NCBI RefSeq assembly: GCF_022369475.1
Contig: NZ_CP059600.1
Coordinates: forward strand, 992,001 to 1,056,000
DNA length: 64,000 bases
Origin: Campylobacter sp. RM12651
GTDB taxonomy: Bacteria; Campylobacterota; Campylobacteria; Campylobacterales; Campylobacteraceae
Direction: 5' to 3'
The notes beneath the pieces were generated by a model. That model saw only the letters and a list, made by a program, of their open reading frames with translations, had not been told where the DNA came from and searched no databases. This document shows, piece after piece, positions 1-7,384 of this stretch. Numbering within the stretch: position 1 is the first letter of the stretch; every line of letters begins with the position of its first letter. Made by a program: the position numbers and the translations under genes.

Positions 1-263
1 ATATTGTTTTCACGAATTTTATCTTTTGTATTTTCGTTAGCAAAATCCATACTTGCTTTAGTTCCGTTTAAAATATCTACAACAGAGCCACTTGTTTTGC
101 TAAATTCAAATTTAGCATCATCAATAACGCCAGGAACACCTAATTTTTTTTCCATTTTAAAACCAACGAAATGAGCTTTTACACTAGCTTCATCAATAGT
201 AATTGCATAAGCACTTGAGCCTAAAATCGCAGTAGCGATGATTGAAGAAAATATCTTTTTCAT
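1..263 (-). CDS. YceI-family periplasmic protein (5' part only)
   Basis: The gene runs off the left edge, so only the first 87 codons are visible. The start is MKKIFSSIIATAILGSSAYA, a clear Sec signal peptide with an AYA cleavage site, followed by ITIDEASVKAHFVGFK. That opening strand resembles YceI-like lipocalin-fold proteins, which bind isoprenoid-type lipids in the periplasm and are common in Campylobacter (Cj0420 type, from memory). A run of G/A-poor sequence with AAAGGATAAAAA precedes the ATG as ribosome binding site. It is divergent from the DsbA-like gene, and the shared intergenic region holds a Fur-like box. The family call rests on the N-terminal third only, so it is moderate. Confidence 0.6.
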   Translation of the reverse strand, partial: MKKIFSSIIATAILGSSAYAITIDEASVKAHFVGFKMEKKLGVPGVIDDAKFEFSKTSGSVVDILNGTKASMDFANENTKDKIRENN

Positions 264-302
264 TTTTTATCCTTTTTTTTAAATTGAACCATTATTATAC
301 GA

Positions 303-321
303 TATTTTGTTAATCATTATC
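303..321. promoter_or_regulatory. candidate Fur box
   Basis: The right half, AATCATTATC, matches the classical 19-bp Fur box exactly over 10 bases, and the left half matches at 5 of 9 positions, about 15 of 19 in total. It lies between the divergent yceI-like and dsbA-like genes. The region is very AT-rich, so chance similarity is possible. Iron control is an inference. Confidence 0.35.
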
Positions 322-387
322 ATTTCTAATAGAAATTTTTATTAATTAAAATTTTATATATTTATGCAATTTTTTTAAGGAGAAAAA

Positions 388-1029
388 ATGTTAAAACAAA
401 TTAAAAAGTTAGCTTTAGTGTTGCTTGTTAGTTCAAACTTATTTGCCTTAAGTGAAGGTGTAGAATACAATGTACTTGAAAATCCAATCCCAAATTCTGA
501 TAATTCTTTAACAGAAATATGGTCTTATCAATGTTCGCATTGTTATTTACACCACAATCACAATACTTTAGGACTAATAAAAGAGCAATTAAAAGATTTA
601 GATATTAGATTAATGATGGTAAAAACTTGGGGAAAATTTGGTCAAGAAATGGCTAATTTACTTGCATACGCACATTATCAAGATGAAAAAAATAAAATTA
701 GCTTGATTGATAAAAATAGCCTATATGATAAAATTAGTAGCGTTTATTTTGTTGAAATGTTTAAAAATAAATCAACTTGGAATAATAATCCTGATGAATT
801 TTATAAATCTGGTCTAAGTATTCTTGGAATTTCAAAGAAAAAATTAGAAAGTTTCTTGCAAAGCCCTGAAGGAAAATATTTGTTAAGCTCAACTGATATT
901 GCAAATGAAATTGCTAATACTTACGGAACTCCAACTTTTATTGTAAATGGAAAATATGTAATCAATTTAGCTTATGCAAAATCTCCACAAATGCTTATAG
1001 ATATGATAAACGAACTATCTAAAAAATAA
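388..1029 (+). CDS. dsbA: DsbA-like thiol:disulfide oxidoreductase
   Basis: A periplasmic protein of the DsbA family, which introduces disulfide bonds into exported proteins. Residues 1-20 form a signal peptide (basic MLKQIKK, then a hydrophobic stretch ending NLFA). The active site is a CXXC pair, CSHC at residues 49-52; classical DsbA has CPHC and DsbL CPFC, so the first variable residue is unusual. The conserved cis-proline loop is GTPTF with the proline at 182. The length of 213 residues fits DsbA. An AAGGAG ribosome binding site lies just upstream of the ATG. A terminator hairpin follows directly, so it is probably transcribed alone. Which paralog (DsbA or a DsbL-like specialist) cannot be decided from the sequence. 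Confidence 0.85.
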   Translation: MLKQIKKLALVLLVSSNLFALSEGVEYNVLENPIPNSDNSLTEIWSYQCSHCYLHHNHNTLGLIKEQLKDLDIRLMMVKTWGKFGQEMANLLAYAHYQDEKNKISLIDKNSLYDKISSVYFVEMFKNKSTWNNNPDEFYKSGLSILGISKKKLESFLQSPEGKYLLSSTDIANEIANTYGTPTFIVNGKYVINLAYAKSPQMLIDMINELSKK

Positions 1030-1049
1030 GGATTTACTTAGGTAAATCC
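1030..1049 (+). terminator. hairpin terminator after dsbA-like gene
   Basis: A perfect 8-bp stem (GGATTTAC / GTAAATCC) with a 4-nt loop starts at the stop codon of the dsbA-like gene. The following sequence is A/T-rich but is not a clean T run. Confidence 0.6.
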
Positions 1050-1085
1050 TAAATATTTCTAATACTTGTATTATGAAGTAGTGAA

Positions 1086-1619
1086 ATGTTGCATAAAATT
1101 ATAAAACTCTTACAATATTTATCTTATTATTTATCTTGGTTATGCGTAGTTGTTGGCTTGATTGAACTTTTTATGGGCTTTAATTTTGCTTATTATTTTA
1201 TATCTGCAATTTTGCTTTCTGCTATTTATGGAAGTATTAAAAAGAGATTAGATGAGATTAAATTTAATAAATACTTTTTAATAATTTTAGCTTTAGTATC
1301 TGCTTATAAATACTATGAATTTTTTATAAAAGAGCCAAATGACTTAATAGTAAAAATCATAAATGCTAATAAAACTTGCCTAGAAAATCAAAGATATTGC
1401 ATAATAAATGAAGTTACTACAAAAGAACTCAACGCTGTATTACTAGATAAAAACAATGATGAAATTCTTAAATATCTAAAAAAATATGGATTTAGAAAAA
1501 ATGAGAAAAATAATATGCTGTATTTTCAAGATACTATTTATAACAACCCAGTTGATATAGCAATAAAATTGCAAGATAATCAAATAAATAAAATATATTA
1601 TAAAGCAGATAGAAAATAA
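1086..1619 (+). CDS. small membrane protein of a local paralogous family
   Basis: A 177-residue protein I do not recognise. Three hydrophobic segments (roughly residues 8-27, 31-50 and 63-81) are followed by a soluble C-terminal part of about 95 residues that begins KEPNDLIVKIINANK. The same junction, a hydrophobic helix ending YKYY or similar followed by (K/Q)xPN(D/E)L(I/V), occurs in the proteins encoded at 1647-2399 and 3042-3665, so the three are paralogs. The soluble part has two cysteines (TCLENQRYC). No strong Shine-Dalgarno sequence precedes the ATG. It converges with the minus-strand family members. The function is unknown; the context beside a DsbA-like gene and the cysteines are suggestive at most. 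Confidence 0.6.
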   Translation: MLHKIIKLLQYLSYYLSWLCVVVGLIELFMGFNFAYYFISAILLSAIYGSIKKRLDEIKFNKYFLIILALVSAYKYYEFFIKEPNDLIVKIINANKTCLENQRYCIINEVTTKELNAVLLDKNNDEILKYLKKYGFRKNEKNNMLYFQDTIYNNPVDIAIKLQDNQINKIYYKADRK

Positions 1620-1646
1620 ATCTACTTTACACAAAATAAGCAAATC

Positions 1647-2399
1647 CTACTTATATACCTTATAATGAATTTCTTGGATTACTTTATCTTTATAAATTAA
1701 AGCTATGAAAATAGTCTTACCAAACACTACATTTTTATAACAAATATTAGCATTTTTATAACACCTTAGCATTTTAAATTCTTTAAAATATTCATAAACT
1801 TCATAAGAGCTTTTATCCTTTATATTTTTATTAAGTGCATTGATTAAATTAATATCATCTACTAAAAAATAATCATCAAAATTAATCGTTTTAGCCTTTA
1901 TAATCTGCATTACAAGTTCATTTGGCTGTTTTAAAAAATAATCATAATATTTATAGGCGCAAAATACTAGCAAGATAGCTAAAACAAGTGCTTGGTATTT
2001 AATTGTATTTTTACCAACTAATTTATAAATTATGAAAAATAAAATCGCATAAATAATGTCTAAAATAAAATCATTTTTTACATAAAGATTAAATAAAGCA
2101 TTAGCTAAGGCAATAAACATTATATTAAATGAAAAATATTTTAAAACACTAAAAAATCTATCTTTTAAATATATTTCAAAGTTTTTTAATCTTTTAGAAA
2201 TTATATAATAAAGCATAAAAGATAGGCTTAAAATTATCAAATAAATTATAAAATCCAAGTGATTATTAAAACTCAATGGATTTATATTGATTAAATAAAA
2301 CAAAGCTAAAGCTACGAAAAAGAAAAACCAAGCTAGATAAAAAAGTATATTTTTTATAAATACAATAAAATCATTTTTAAAAGTCATATATTCTCGCAT
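1647..2399 (-). CDS. membrane protein of the same paralogous family
   Basis: A 250-residue protein with about five hydrophobic segments in the first 150 residues and a soluble tail that begins at YKYYDYFLKQPNELVMQIIKAK-like sequence, homologous to the proteins at 1086-1619 and 3042-3665. The tail contains two cysteines (LRCYKNANIC). The ATG lies four bases after the stop codon that would end the upstream reading frame if that frame were restored (see 2404-3026), which indicates an operon with coupled translation. A second in-frame ATG four codons later (MTFKNDF) is an alternative start; neither has a good ribosome binding site. The function is unknown. Confidence 0.6.
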   Translation of the reverse strand: MREYMTFKNDFIVFIKNILFYLAWFFFFVALALFYLININPLSFNNHLDFIIYLIILSLSFMLYYIISKRLKNFEIYLKDRFFSVLKYFSFNIMFIALANALFNLYVKNDFILDIIYAILFFIIYKLVGKNTIKYQALVLAILLVFCAYKYYDYFLKQPNELVMQIIKAKTINFDDYFLVDDINLINALNKNIKDKSSYEVYEYFKEFKMLRCYKNANICYKNVVFGKTIFIALIYKDKVIQEIHYKVYK

Positions 2400-2403
2400 T
2401 ATA

Positions 2404-3026
2404 TTATTTTAGTTTTGAAATAATTTTATTGTAAATATAATTTATTGCAAGAGCTAAATACATATAAAACAAATTAATATTTAAAATAACTTCTTCTGAA
2501 AATATTTTATAAAATTGTTGATAGTAAGTAATAAAAATAGCAATAGTTAAAAAAATAAATAAATTGTCTTAACTCTAAAAAAATAACACACAATATGTAT
2601 TATTAAAGATATAACTAATAAGCTAAAACTAGGAAAAATATTATAAAAAAGATACAATAATGCAACAATAAAAATCAAACTTATATACGCATATTCTATA
2701 TTGATTTCATGTGAAATTTTATTTTTAAAACTAGCAAACAACCACATATAAGGTAAAATGAAAAAATGAATAATTGTAAAAATTATGTTGAAAAATATAT
2801 AGCTATCATTTGAGTTATGTGAAAATGCTTTAGTTAAAAGCCCTAAATCAACAGAATAATAAAGTGATAAATAAAACAAGAATAATAAAAATCTATAAAT
2901 ACTAATCTTCAAATAAGAAAATGGAAAAAACATAGCTTTAAAATAATCAAAATCTATTAAAGCCTTATCCTTGCTATTTAAATTAATAATAACCCAAGAT
3001 ATTAGCATATTAATATAGTTTTTCAT
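2404..3026 (-). pseudogene. frameshifted small membrane protein gene (intact part 2547-3026)
   Basis: From the ATG at 3026 a 159-residue frame with four hydrophobic segments runs to a stop at 2547. The stop falls inside a run of seven T on the coding strand (A7 at 2549-2555 on the plus strand). One extra T would carry translation on through about 48 more codons, LTIAIFITYYQQFYKIF and onward, to a stop at 2404, giving about 207 residues. That stop is four bases before the start of the next gene, a typical coupled junction, so the restored frame is probably the ancestral one. The break may be a real indel, a phase-variable run, ribosomal slippage or a homopolymer sequencing error. The function is unknown. 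Confidence 0.55.
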
Positions 3027-3041
3027 TACTTTCCTTTTTTA

Positions 3042-3665
3042 TTAAAATAAATCTTGTATATATTCTATTCCAAGAAATGGCTCGTATCTTATTACAATAT
3101 CTTTCATCACAATACCATTGTCTGTTTCATTACTAACGAATGTTATATCATAATATTGACCTTTTATAATCTTCTTGCAAGAATAAACATTATTTTTAAA
3201 TTTAATTTGTTTAAATCCACTATCCTCAAAATATTTTTTAGTATTATCTCTTATTTTTGTATTAACATAATCAAATAAATCTAAATCATTTTTTATCACA
3301 TAGATATATCCGCCTTTCTTTCCATCTGTAAAATACCCTTTATTAGAACTTATAATCATTTTTATTAATTCATTTGGTTCTTTTATATGTGTTATATAAA
3401 ATTGTGAAATTATTAGCAAAGTTGATAAAGTAATAAAAATATATAAAACTTTTTTAGAAGGTTTATAATCTCTTATAATCATTGACATTAACAAATAAAG
3501 AAAAGCAAAAACTATCGTGCAAAGCAATAATATATCATTACAAACATTGATATAAATTAAAGATACAAGATGTATAAAAAAAATTATAAATAAAGCAAGA
3601 AAAATATTTTTCAAAATACCTATGATAAGTTTTAAAATATTAAAAATTTTACCAATACATTTCAT
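3042..3665 (-). CDS. membrane protein of the same paralogous family
   Basis: A 207-residue protein and the first gene of the three-gene minus-strand group. It has about three hydrophobic segments (residues about 12-38, 44-65 and 73-90), then a soluble domain starting at IKEPNELIKMIISSNKGYF, the family signature shared with 1086-1619 and 1647-2399. The gap to the next gene is 15 bases. An AAAAAAAGGTAAAACT-like ribosome binding site precedes the ATG. I cannot assign a function. Confidence 0.6.
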   Translation of the reverse strand: MKCIGKIFNILKLIIGILKNIFLALFIIFFIHLVSLIYINVCNDILLLCTIVFAFLYLLMSMIIRDYKPSKKVLYIFITLSTLLIISQFYITHIKEPNELIKMIISSNKGYFTDGKKGGYIYVIKNDLDLFDYVNTKIRDNTKKYFEDSGFKQIKFKNNVYSCKKIIKGQYYDITFVSNETDNGIVMKDIVIRYEPFLGIEYIQDLF

Positions 3666-3822
3666 AGTTTTACCTTTTTTTGTTTGAATAGTATTTAAAA
3701 TACATAAAATACAATTAAAATTCTAATTTTTATTAATATAATTTATTTTATATTAAAATCTTCTCATTAAAAAGCTTGATATTTTTATAAAAGAATTTAA
3801 ATGTTTTTAAAAGAGTTTTATT

Positions 3823-3855
3823 AACCCTAGCTTAGGTATTAATTAAGCTAGAGTT
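3823..3855 (-). terminator. rho-independent terminator after guaA
   Basis: The arms CTAGCTTA and TAAGCTAG pair perfectly over 8 bp and continue with AAC/GTT after one mismatch; the loop is about 9 nt. On the minus strand the stem is followed by AATAAAACTCTTTT. It lies 10 bases past the guaA stop. Confidence 0.7.
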
Positions 3856-3865
3856 ATTTGGAATT

Positions 3866-5401
3866 TTATTCCCATTCTATAGTTGCAGGTGGCTTACTAG
3901 AAATATCATAAACTACTCTATTAATTCCATTAACTTCGTTTATAATTCTTCTACTTACATTCTCTAATAATTCATAAGGTAAATGAGAAAATGTAGCTGT
4001 CATACCATCACTTGCATCAACTGCTCTTAAAGCTATTGCATTATCATAGGTTCTATTATCACCCATTACTCCAACGCTTCTTACATTTAACAATACGCAA
4101 AATGCTTGCCAAGTTTTATCATAATAACCATTTGCTTTAAGCTCTTGAATGAAAATATCATCAGCTTCTTTTAAGATATTTAGGCTTTCTTCATTTACTT
4201 CACCCATAATTCTAATTGCAAGTCCTGGACCTGGGAAAGGATGGCGATATACTAAGTCTTTAGTAAGACCTAATTCAAGTCCAAGCAATCTTACTTCGTC
4301 TTTAAATATTTCTTTTAAAGGTTCAACTAATTTTAAATTCATCTTTTCAGGTAAGCCACCTACATTGTGATGGCTCTTAATTGTTTTTGAGCTACCTACA
4401 ACGCTACTTTCAATAATATCAGTATATAAAGTGCCTTGAGCTAAAAATTCAACACCTTCTTGTTTTTTTGCAAAATCTTCAAATATTTCAATAAAGGTAT
4501 TTCCGATAATTTTACGCTTAGTTTCTGGGTCTGTTACACCTTTTAATTTTTTTAAGAAAATTTCTCTTGCATCAATAGTATTTAATTCTATTCCGAATTT
4601 TAATTTAAGCATACTTTCTACTTGCTCTTTTTCATTTTTTCTAAGCAATCCAGTATCAACAAAAACTAAAATAGTTTGTTCTTTAATAGCACTAGCAAGC
4701 AATGCAGCCACAACGCTACTATCTACACCACCACTAATTGCACAAAGAACCTTTTTATCTCCAACTTGCTCTTTAATTTTTTCAATTTGTGTCTTAGCAA
4801 ATGAACCCATATTCCAAACGCTTTCGCAATTGCAAACATATTTTGCAAAGTTTTTAAGAATATTTTTACCAAATTCACTATGTTGAACTTCAGGATGAAA
4901 TTGTAAGGCATACATTTTTTTCTCATCATTACCATATACACAAAATGGACTATTATCACTAACAGCAATAGTTTTAAATCCTGCTGGTAAATTCTCAACC
5001 TTATCAGAATGGCTCATCCAAACCACTTGAGATTTAGGTAAGTTTTTAAATAAACAACTATCTTCTTGAATGCTAATTTTAGCTTTACCATATTCTTTAT
5101 GTCCTGCAGGTGCAACAACTGCTCCAAAATGATGAGCCATTAACTGCATTCCATAACAAATCCCTAAAATCGGCAAACCTAAATCAAAAATTTCTTTATC
5201 GCAAAAATAAGCATCATTTGCATAAACACTAGCAGGACCACCACTTAAAATAATACCTTTAGGCTCATAATTTTTAATATCATTCGCACTAATGTTAAAT
5301 GGTAAAATAAGTGTATAAACTCCTTGCTCTCTAAGTCTTCTAGCAATAAGTTGGGTATATTGCGACCCAAAGTCAAGCACTAAAATATCTGCTTTTTCCA
5401 T
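3866..5401 (-). CDS. guaA: GMP synthase (glutamine-hydrolysing)
   Basis: Converts XMP to GMP with glutamine and ATP, the last step of guanine nucleotide synthesis. The N-terminal class I amidotransferase domain has the nucleophile in GICYGMQ (Cys82) and the His/Glu pair in HPEVQHSEF near residue 168. The ATP-pyrophosphatase domain has the PP-loop SGGVDSS near residue 224. The C-terminal dimerisation domain ends in the family signature KPPATIEWE. The length of 511 residues is standard. It follows nhaD by 12 bases and is the last gene before a terminator. In C. jejuni guaA also lies beside uvrC, which fits this neighbourhood. Confidence 0.97.
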   Translation of the reverse strand: MEKADILVLDFGSQYTQLIARRLREQGVYTLILPFNISANDIKNYEPKGIILSGGPASVYANDAYFCDKEIFDLGLPILGICYGMQLMAHHFGAVVAPAGHKEYGKAKISIQEDSCLFKNLPKSQVVWMSHSDKVENLPAGFKTIAVSDNSPFCVYGNDEKKMYALQFHPEVQHSEFGKNILKNFAKYVCNCESVWNMGSFAKTQIEKIKEQVGDKKVLCAISGGVDSSVVAALLASAIKEQTILVFVDTGLLRKNEKEQVESMLKLKFGIELNTIDAREIFLKKLKGVTDPETKRKIIGNTFIEIFEDFAKKQEGVEFLAQGTLYTDIIESSVVGSSKTIKSHHNVGGLPEKMNLKLVEPLKEIFKDEVRLLGLELGLTKDLVYRHPFPGPGLAIRIMGEVNEESLNILKEADDIFIQELKANGYYDKTWQAFCVLLNVRSVGVMGDNRTYDNAIALRAVDASDGMTATFSHLPYELLENVSRRIINEVNGINRVVYDISSKPPATIEWE

Positions 5402-5413
5402 TAATTTCCTTTC

Positions 5414-6709
5414 CTAATATAAATCAAAATATTCAAATTGTAACCACCAAACAATAACACTTAGAACATAACCTAATAAAACAGTCCAAGCATATTTCAT
5501 ATGAGAGCCAAAGGTATAAATTCCACGCATTTTTCCCATTACTCCAACCCCAGCAGCAGAACCAAAACTAATTAATGAGCCACCTATTCCAGCCGTTAAG
5601 GTTACTAAAAGCCAATCATCTATATTCATATTTGGATTTGCTTTTAAAACCGCACTCATTACAGGCACATTATCAACTACCGCACTTAAAAATCCAACTC
5701 CAATATTTGTGCTCATAACTCCAGCAAAATCATATAATCTTGAAGCATAAGCTAGCCAACCTGCAAAATGAAGTGCTCCAACAGCGGCTAAAATACCGAA
5801 GAAAAACAACAATGTATCCATTTCAATTTTAGTCATATATGAAAATATATTTATATCTTTTTTGCCACGAGCGACATTAAATCTATAAGTATAAAGACTT
5901 AAAAGTGATAAGCCAAACATCATTCCCCACATAGCAGGTAAGCCAAATAATGAGTGCATTAAAACTGCACTAAAAATTGTTAAAGCACCTAAGAAAATAA
6001 TGATTTTTCCACCATCTTTTATACGCTCAACTTTTAAAGATTTTTCATCAAAATTAGGTTTTACATTTGGAACGAATTTGCTTAATAAAAACGCAGTAAG
6101 CCACCAACCAAGGAAACTAGCAGGAAATAATGCGAAAAAGTCTATAAAAGGACTTTTACCAGCAGTCCAAACCATAAGAGTTGTAATATCTCCAAAAGGA
6201 CTCCAAGCTCCACCTGCATTTGCAGCTACAACTATATTTATAGCACCAGGAACTAAAAATTCCTTTTTTTGATTGTCAATTGTAAGTAAAACGGTTGAAA
6301 GAATTAAAGCTGTAGTTAAATTATCAGCAACAGGAGATATGAAAAATGCTAAAAGCCCAGTTAGCCAAAATAATTTTCTATAAGTATATCCCTTTGTTAC
6401 AAGCTTATATTTTAAGGTATTAAACACATTACGCTCAATTAAAGCTTCAATATAAGTCATAGCAACCATTAAGAAAAACACTATTTCAGCAATCTCTTCT
6501 ATTAAATCCTTTACTTCATGCTCTAATGGCTCTGTGCTTTTTCCATTTAGACACAAATAAAGCCCTAAAATAATAAACATTAAAGTTCCAATAAATATTG
6601 CAGGTTTTGTTTTGTTTATATGATATTTATCTTCAGCTGCGATAAAATAGTAACCGATGATAAATATCACTAAACATAAAATTCCTGCCCATGAAAATGT
6701 AATTTCCAT
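5414..6709 (-). CDS. nhaD: NhaD-type sodium/proton antiporter
   Basis: A membrane protein of 431 residues with about twelve hydrophobic helices, in the ArsB/NhaD part of the ion transporter superfamily. NhaD proteins export sodium or lithium in exchange for protons. The buried polar motifs of the family are visible: SPVADNLTTALI in the first half and SAVVDNVPVMSA in the second, an inverted pair typical of this fold, as well as GGAWSPFGDITTLMVW. The N-terminus has no cleavable signal. Downstream guaA is 12 bases away, so the two may be cotranscribed. A small lipoprotein gene lies just upstream on the same strand. Confidence in the family is high; the ion specificity is inferred. Confidence 0.9.
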   Translation of the reverse strand: MEITFSWAGILCLVIFIIGYYFIAAEDKYHINKTKPAIFIGTLMFIILGLYLCLNGKSTEPLEHEVKDLIEEIAEIVFFLMVAMTYIEALIERNVFNTLKYKLVTKGYTYRKLFWLTGLLAFFISPVADNLTTALILSTVLLTIDNQKKEFLVPGAINIVVAANAGGAWSPFGDITTLMVWTAGKSPFIDFFALFPASFLGWWLTAFLLSKFVPNVKPNFDEKSLKVERIKDGGKIIIFLGALTIFSAVLMHSLFGLPAMWGMMFGLSLLSLYTYRFNVARGKKDINIFSYMTKIEMDTLLFFFGILAAVGALHFAGWLAYASRLYDFAGVMSTNIGVGFLSAVVDNVPVMSAVLKANPNMNIDDWLLVTLTAGIGGSLISFGSAAGVGVMGKMRGIYTFGSHMKYAWTVLLGYVLSVIVWWLQFEYFDLY

Positions 6710-6742
6710 AAAAGCTCCTTTTAAAAAAATGATAGATATTAT

Positions 6743-6907
6743 TTACTCTAATTCAACAAAGGGTAATTTTTGCGTTTGCGTTGACTTGTTATTATAATAA
6801 CTTGGGTCGCTTTTATACCCACAAGCAGAAAACAACAAGGCAGCAAGTAAAACAATATGGTGGAATTTAAAAACATTGAAAATATTCATAATATTCTTTC
6901 TTCTCAT
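6743..6907 (-). CDS. short LptM-like outer membrane lipoprotein
   Basis: A 54-codon gene. From the ATG at 6907 the product begins MRRKNIMNIFNVFKFHHIVL and continues LAALLFSACGYKSDPSYYNNK, ending LPFVELE. It has a basic N-region, a hydrophobic core and a lipobox LFSAC with the lipidated cysteine at 29. CGYKSDPSYY resembles the CG-K-G-P-Y pattern of LptM/YifL lipoproteins, which in E. coli assist maturation of the LPS translocon LptD. An AAAGG ribosome binding site 9 bases upstream supports the first ATG over the second one six codons later. It overlaps the start of the divergent gene at 6857 by about 50 bases, and precedes nhaD by 33 bases. The LptM link is an inference from a short motif. Confidence 0.6.
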   Translation of the reverse strand: MRRKNIMNIFNVFKFHHIVLLAALLFSACGYKSDPSYYNNKSTQTQKLPFVELE

Positions 6908-7384
6908 AATAAAAACCTTTTATTTTTAAAGATTAATAAGCAATTAAAATTATTTATTTTAAGTATGCCACCTGACCTTAAATATAAATTAACTCAAAAA
7001 GGTGTAGTTTGTGATGTATTTAAAAAATATAACAAAAATTGCTTTAGAATTAGAGTTTATCATCCGACTTTAGCACAAGACTTAAGAAATGATTCAACTA
7101 TAAAAACATTAAAAGAACATATTAAAATATATAAAAGAATTAATCCAAAAGACGCTGCTATTTTAAATCTATTTGAAGAAGAAATTATAATTAATTCTAA
7201 TGCTATTTTAAAAGCATATATTGATTATGAAAAATCAAAACAACCAAAAATATTTTTAAAAGATTTAATGTGTGAGAATTTTCAAAATCTAGCGATATAT
7301 GAAGAGCAAAAAATATTAATAAATAATCTAAAAGAAAGTATCAAAAAAACAAATGCAAAAATCAAATCTCTTAGACAAAATTAA
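6857..7384 (+). CDS. conserved hypothetical protein upstream of uvrC
   Basis: A protein of up to 175 residues, soluble, lysine-rich, with a helical C-terminal part ending KKTNAKIKSLRQN. Its end overlaps the start of uvrC by 32 bases, so it is translationally linked to it. I recall an uncharacterised gene in this position (between guaA and uvrC) in C. jejuni, but assign no function. The start is uncertain: the ATG at 6857 lies inside the divergent lipoprotein gene and has only a weak ribosome binding site; a GTG three bases later and an ATG at 6964 (MPPDLKYKL) are alternatives. Confidence 0.6.
   Translation: MVEFKNIENIHNILSSHNKNLLFLKINKQLKLFILSMPPDLKYKLTQKGVVCDVFKKYNKNCFRIRVYHPTLAQDLRNDSTIKTLKEHIKIYKRINPKDAAILNLFEEEIIINSNAILKAYIDYEKSKQPKIFLKDLMCENFQNLAIYEEQKILINNLKESIKKTNAKIKSLRQN

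Noticed and set aside
3054-3278. Plus-strand open frame over the membrane protein gene at 3042-3665
   Set aside because: It lies fully antisense to a gene with a recognisable paralog family and a ribosome binding site, and its translation resembles no protein.
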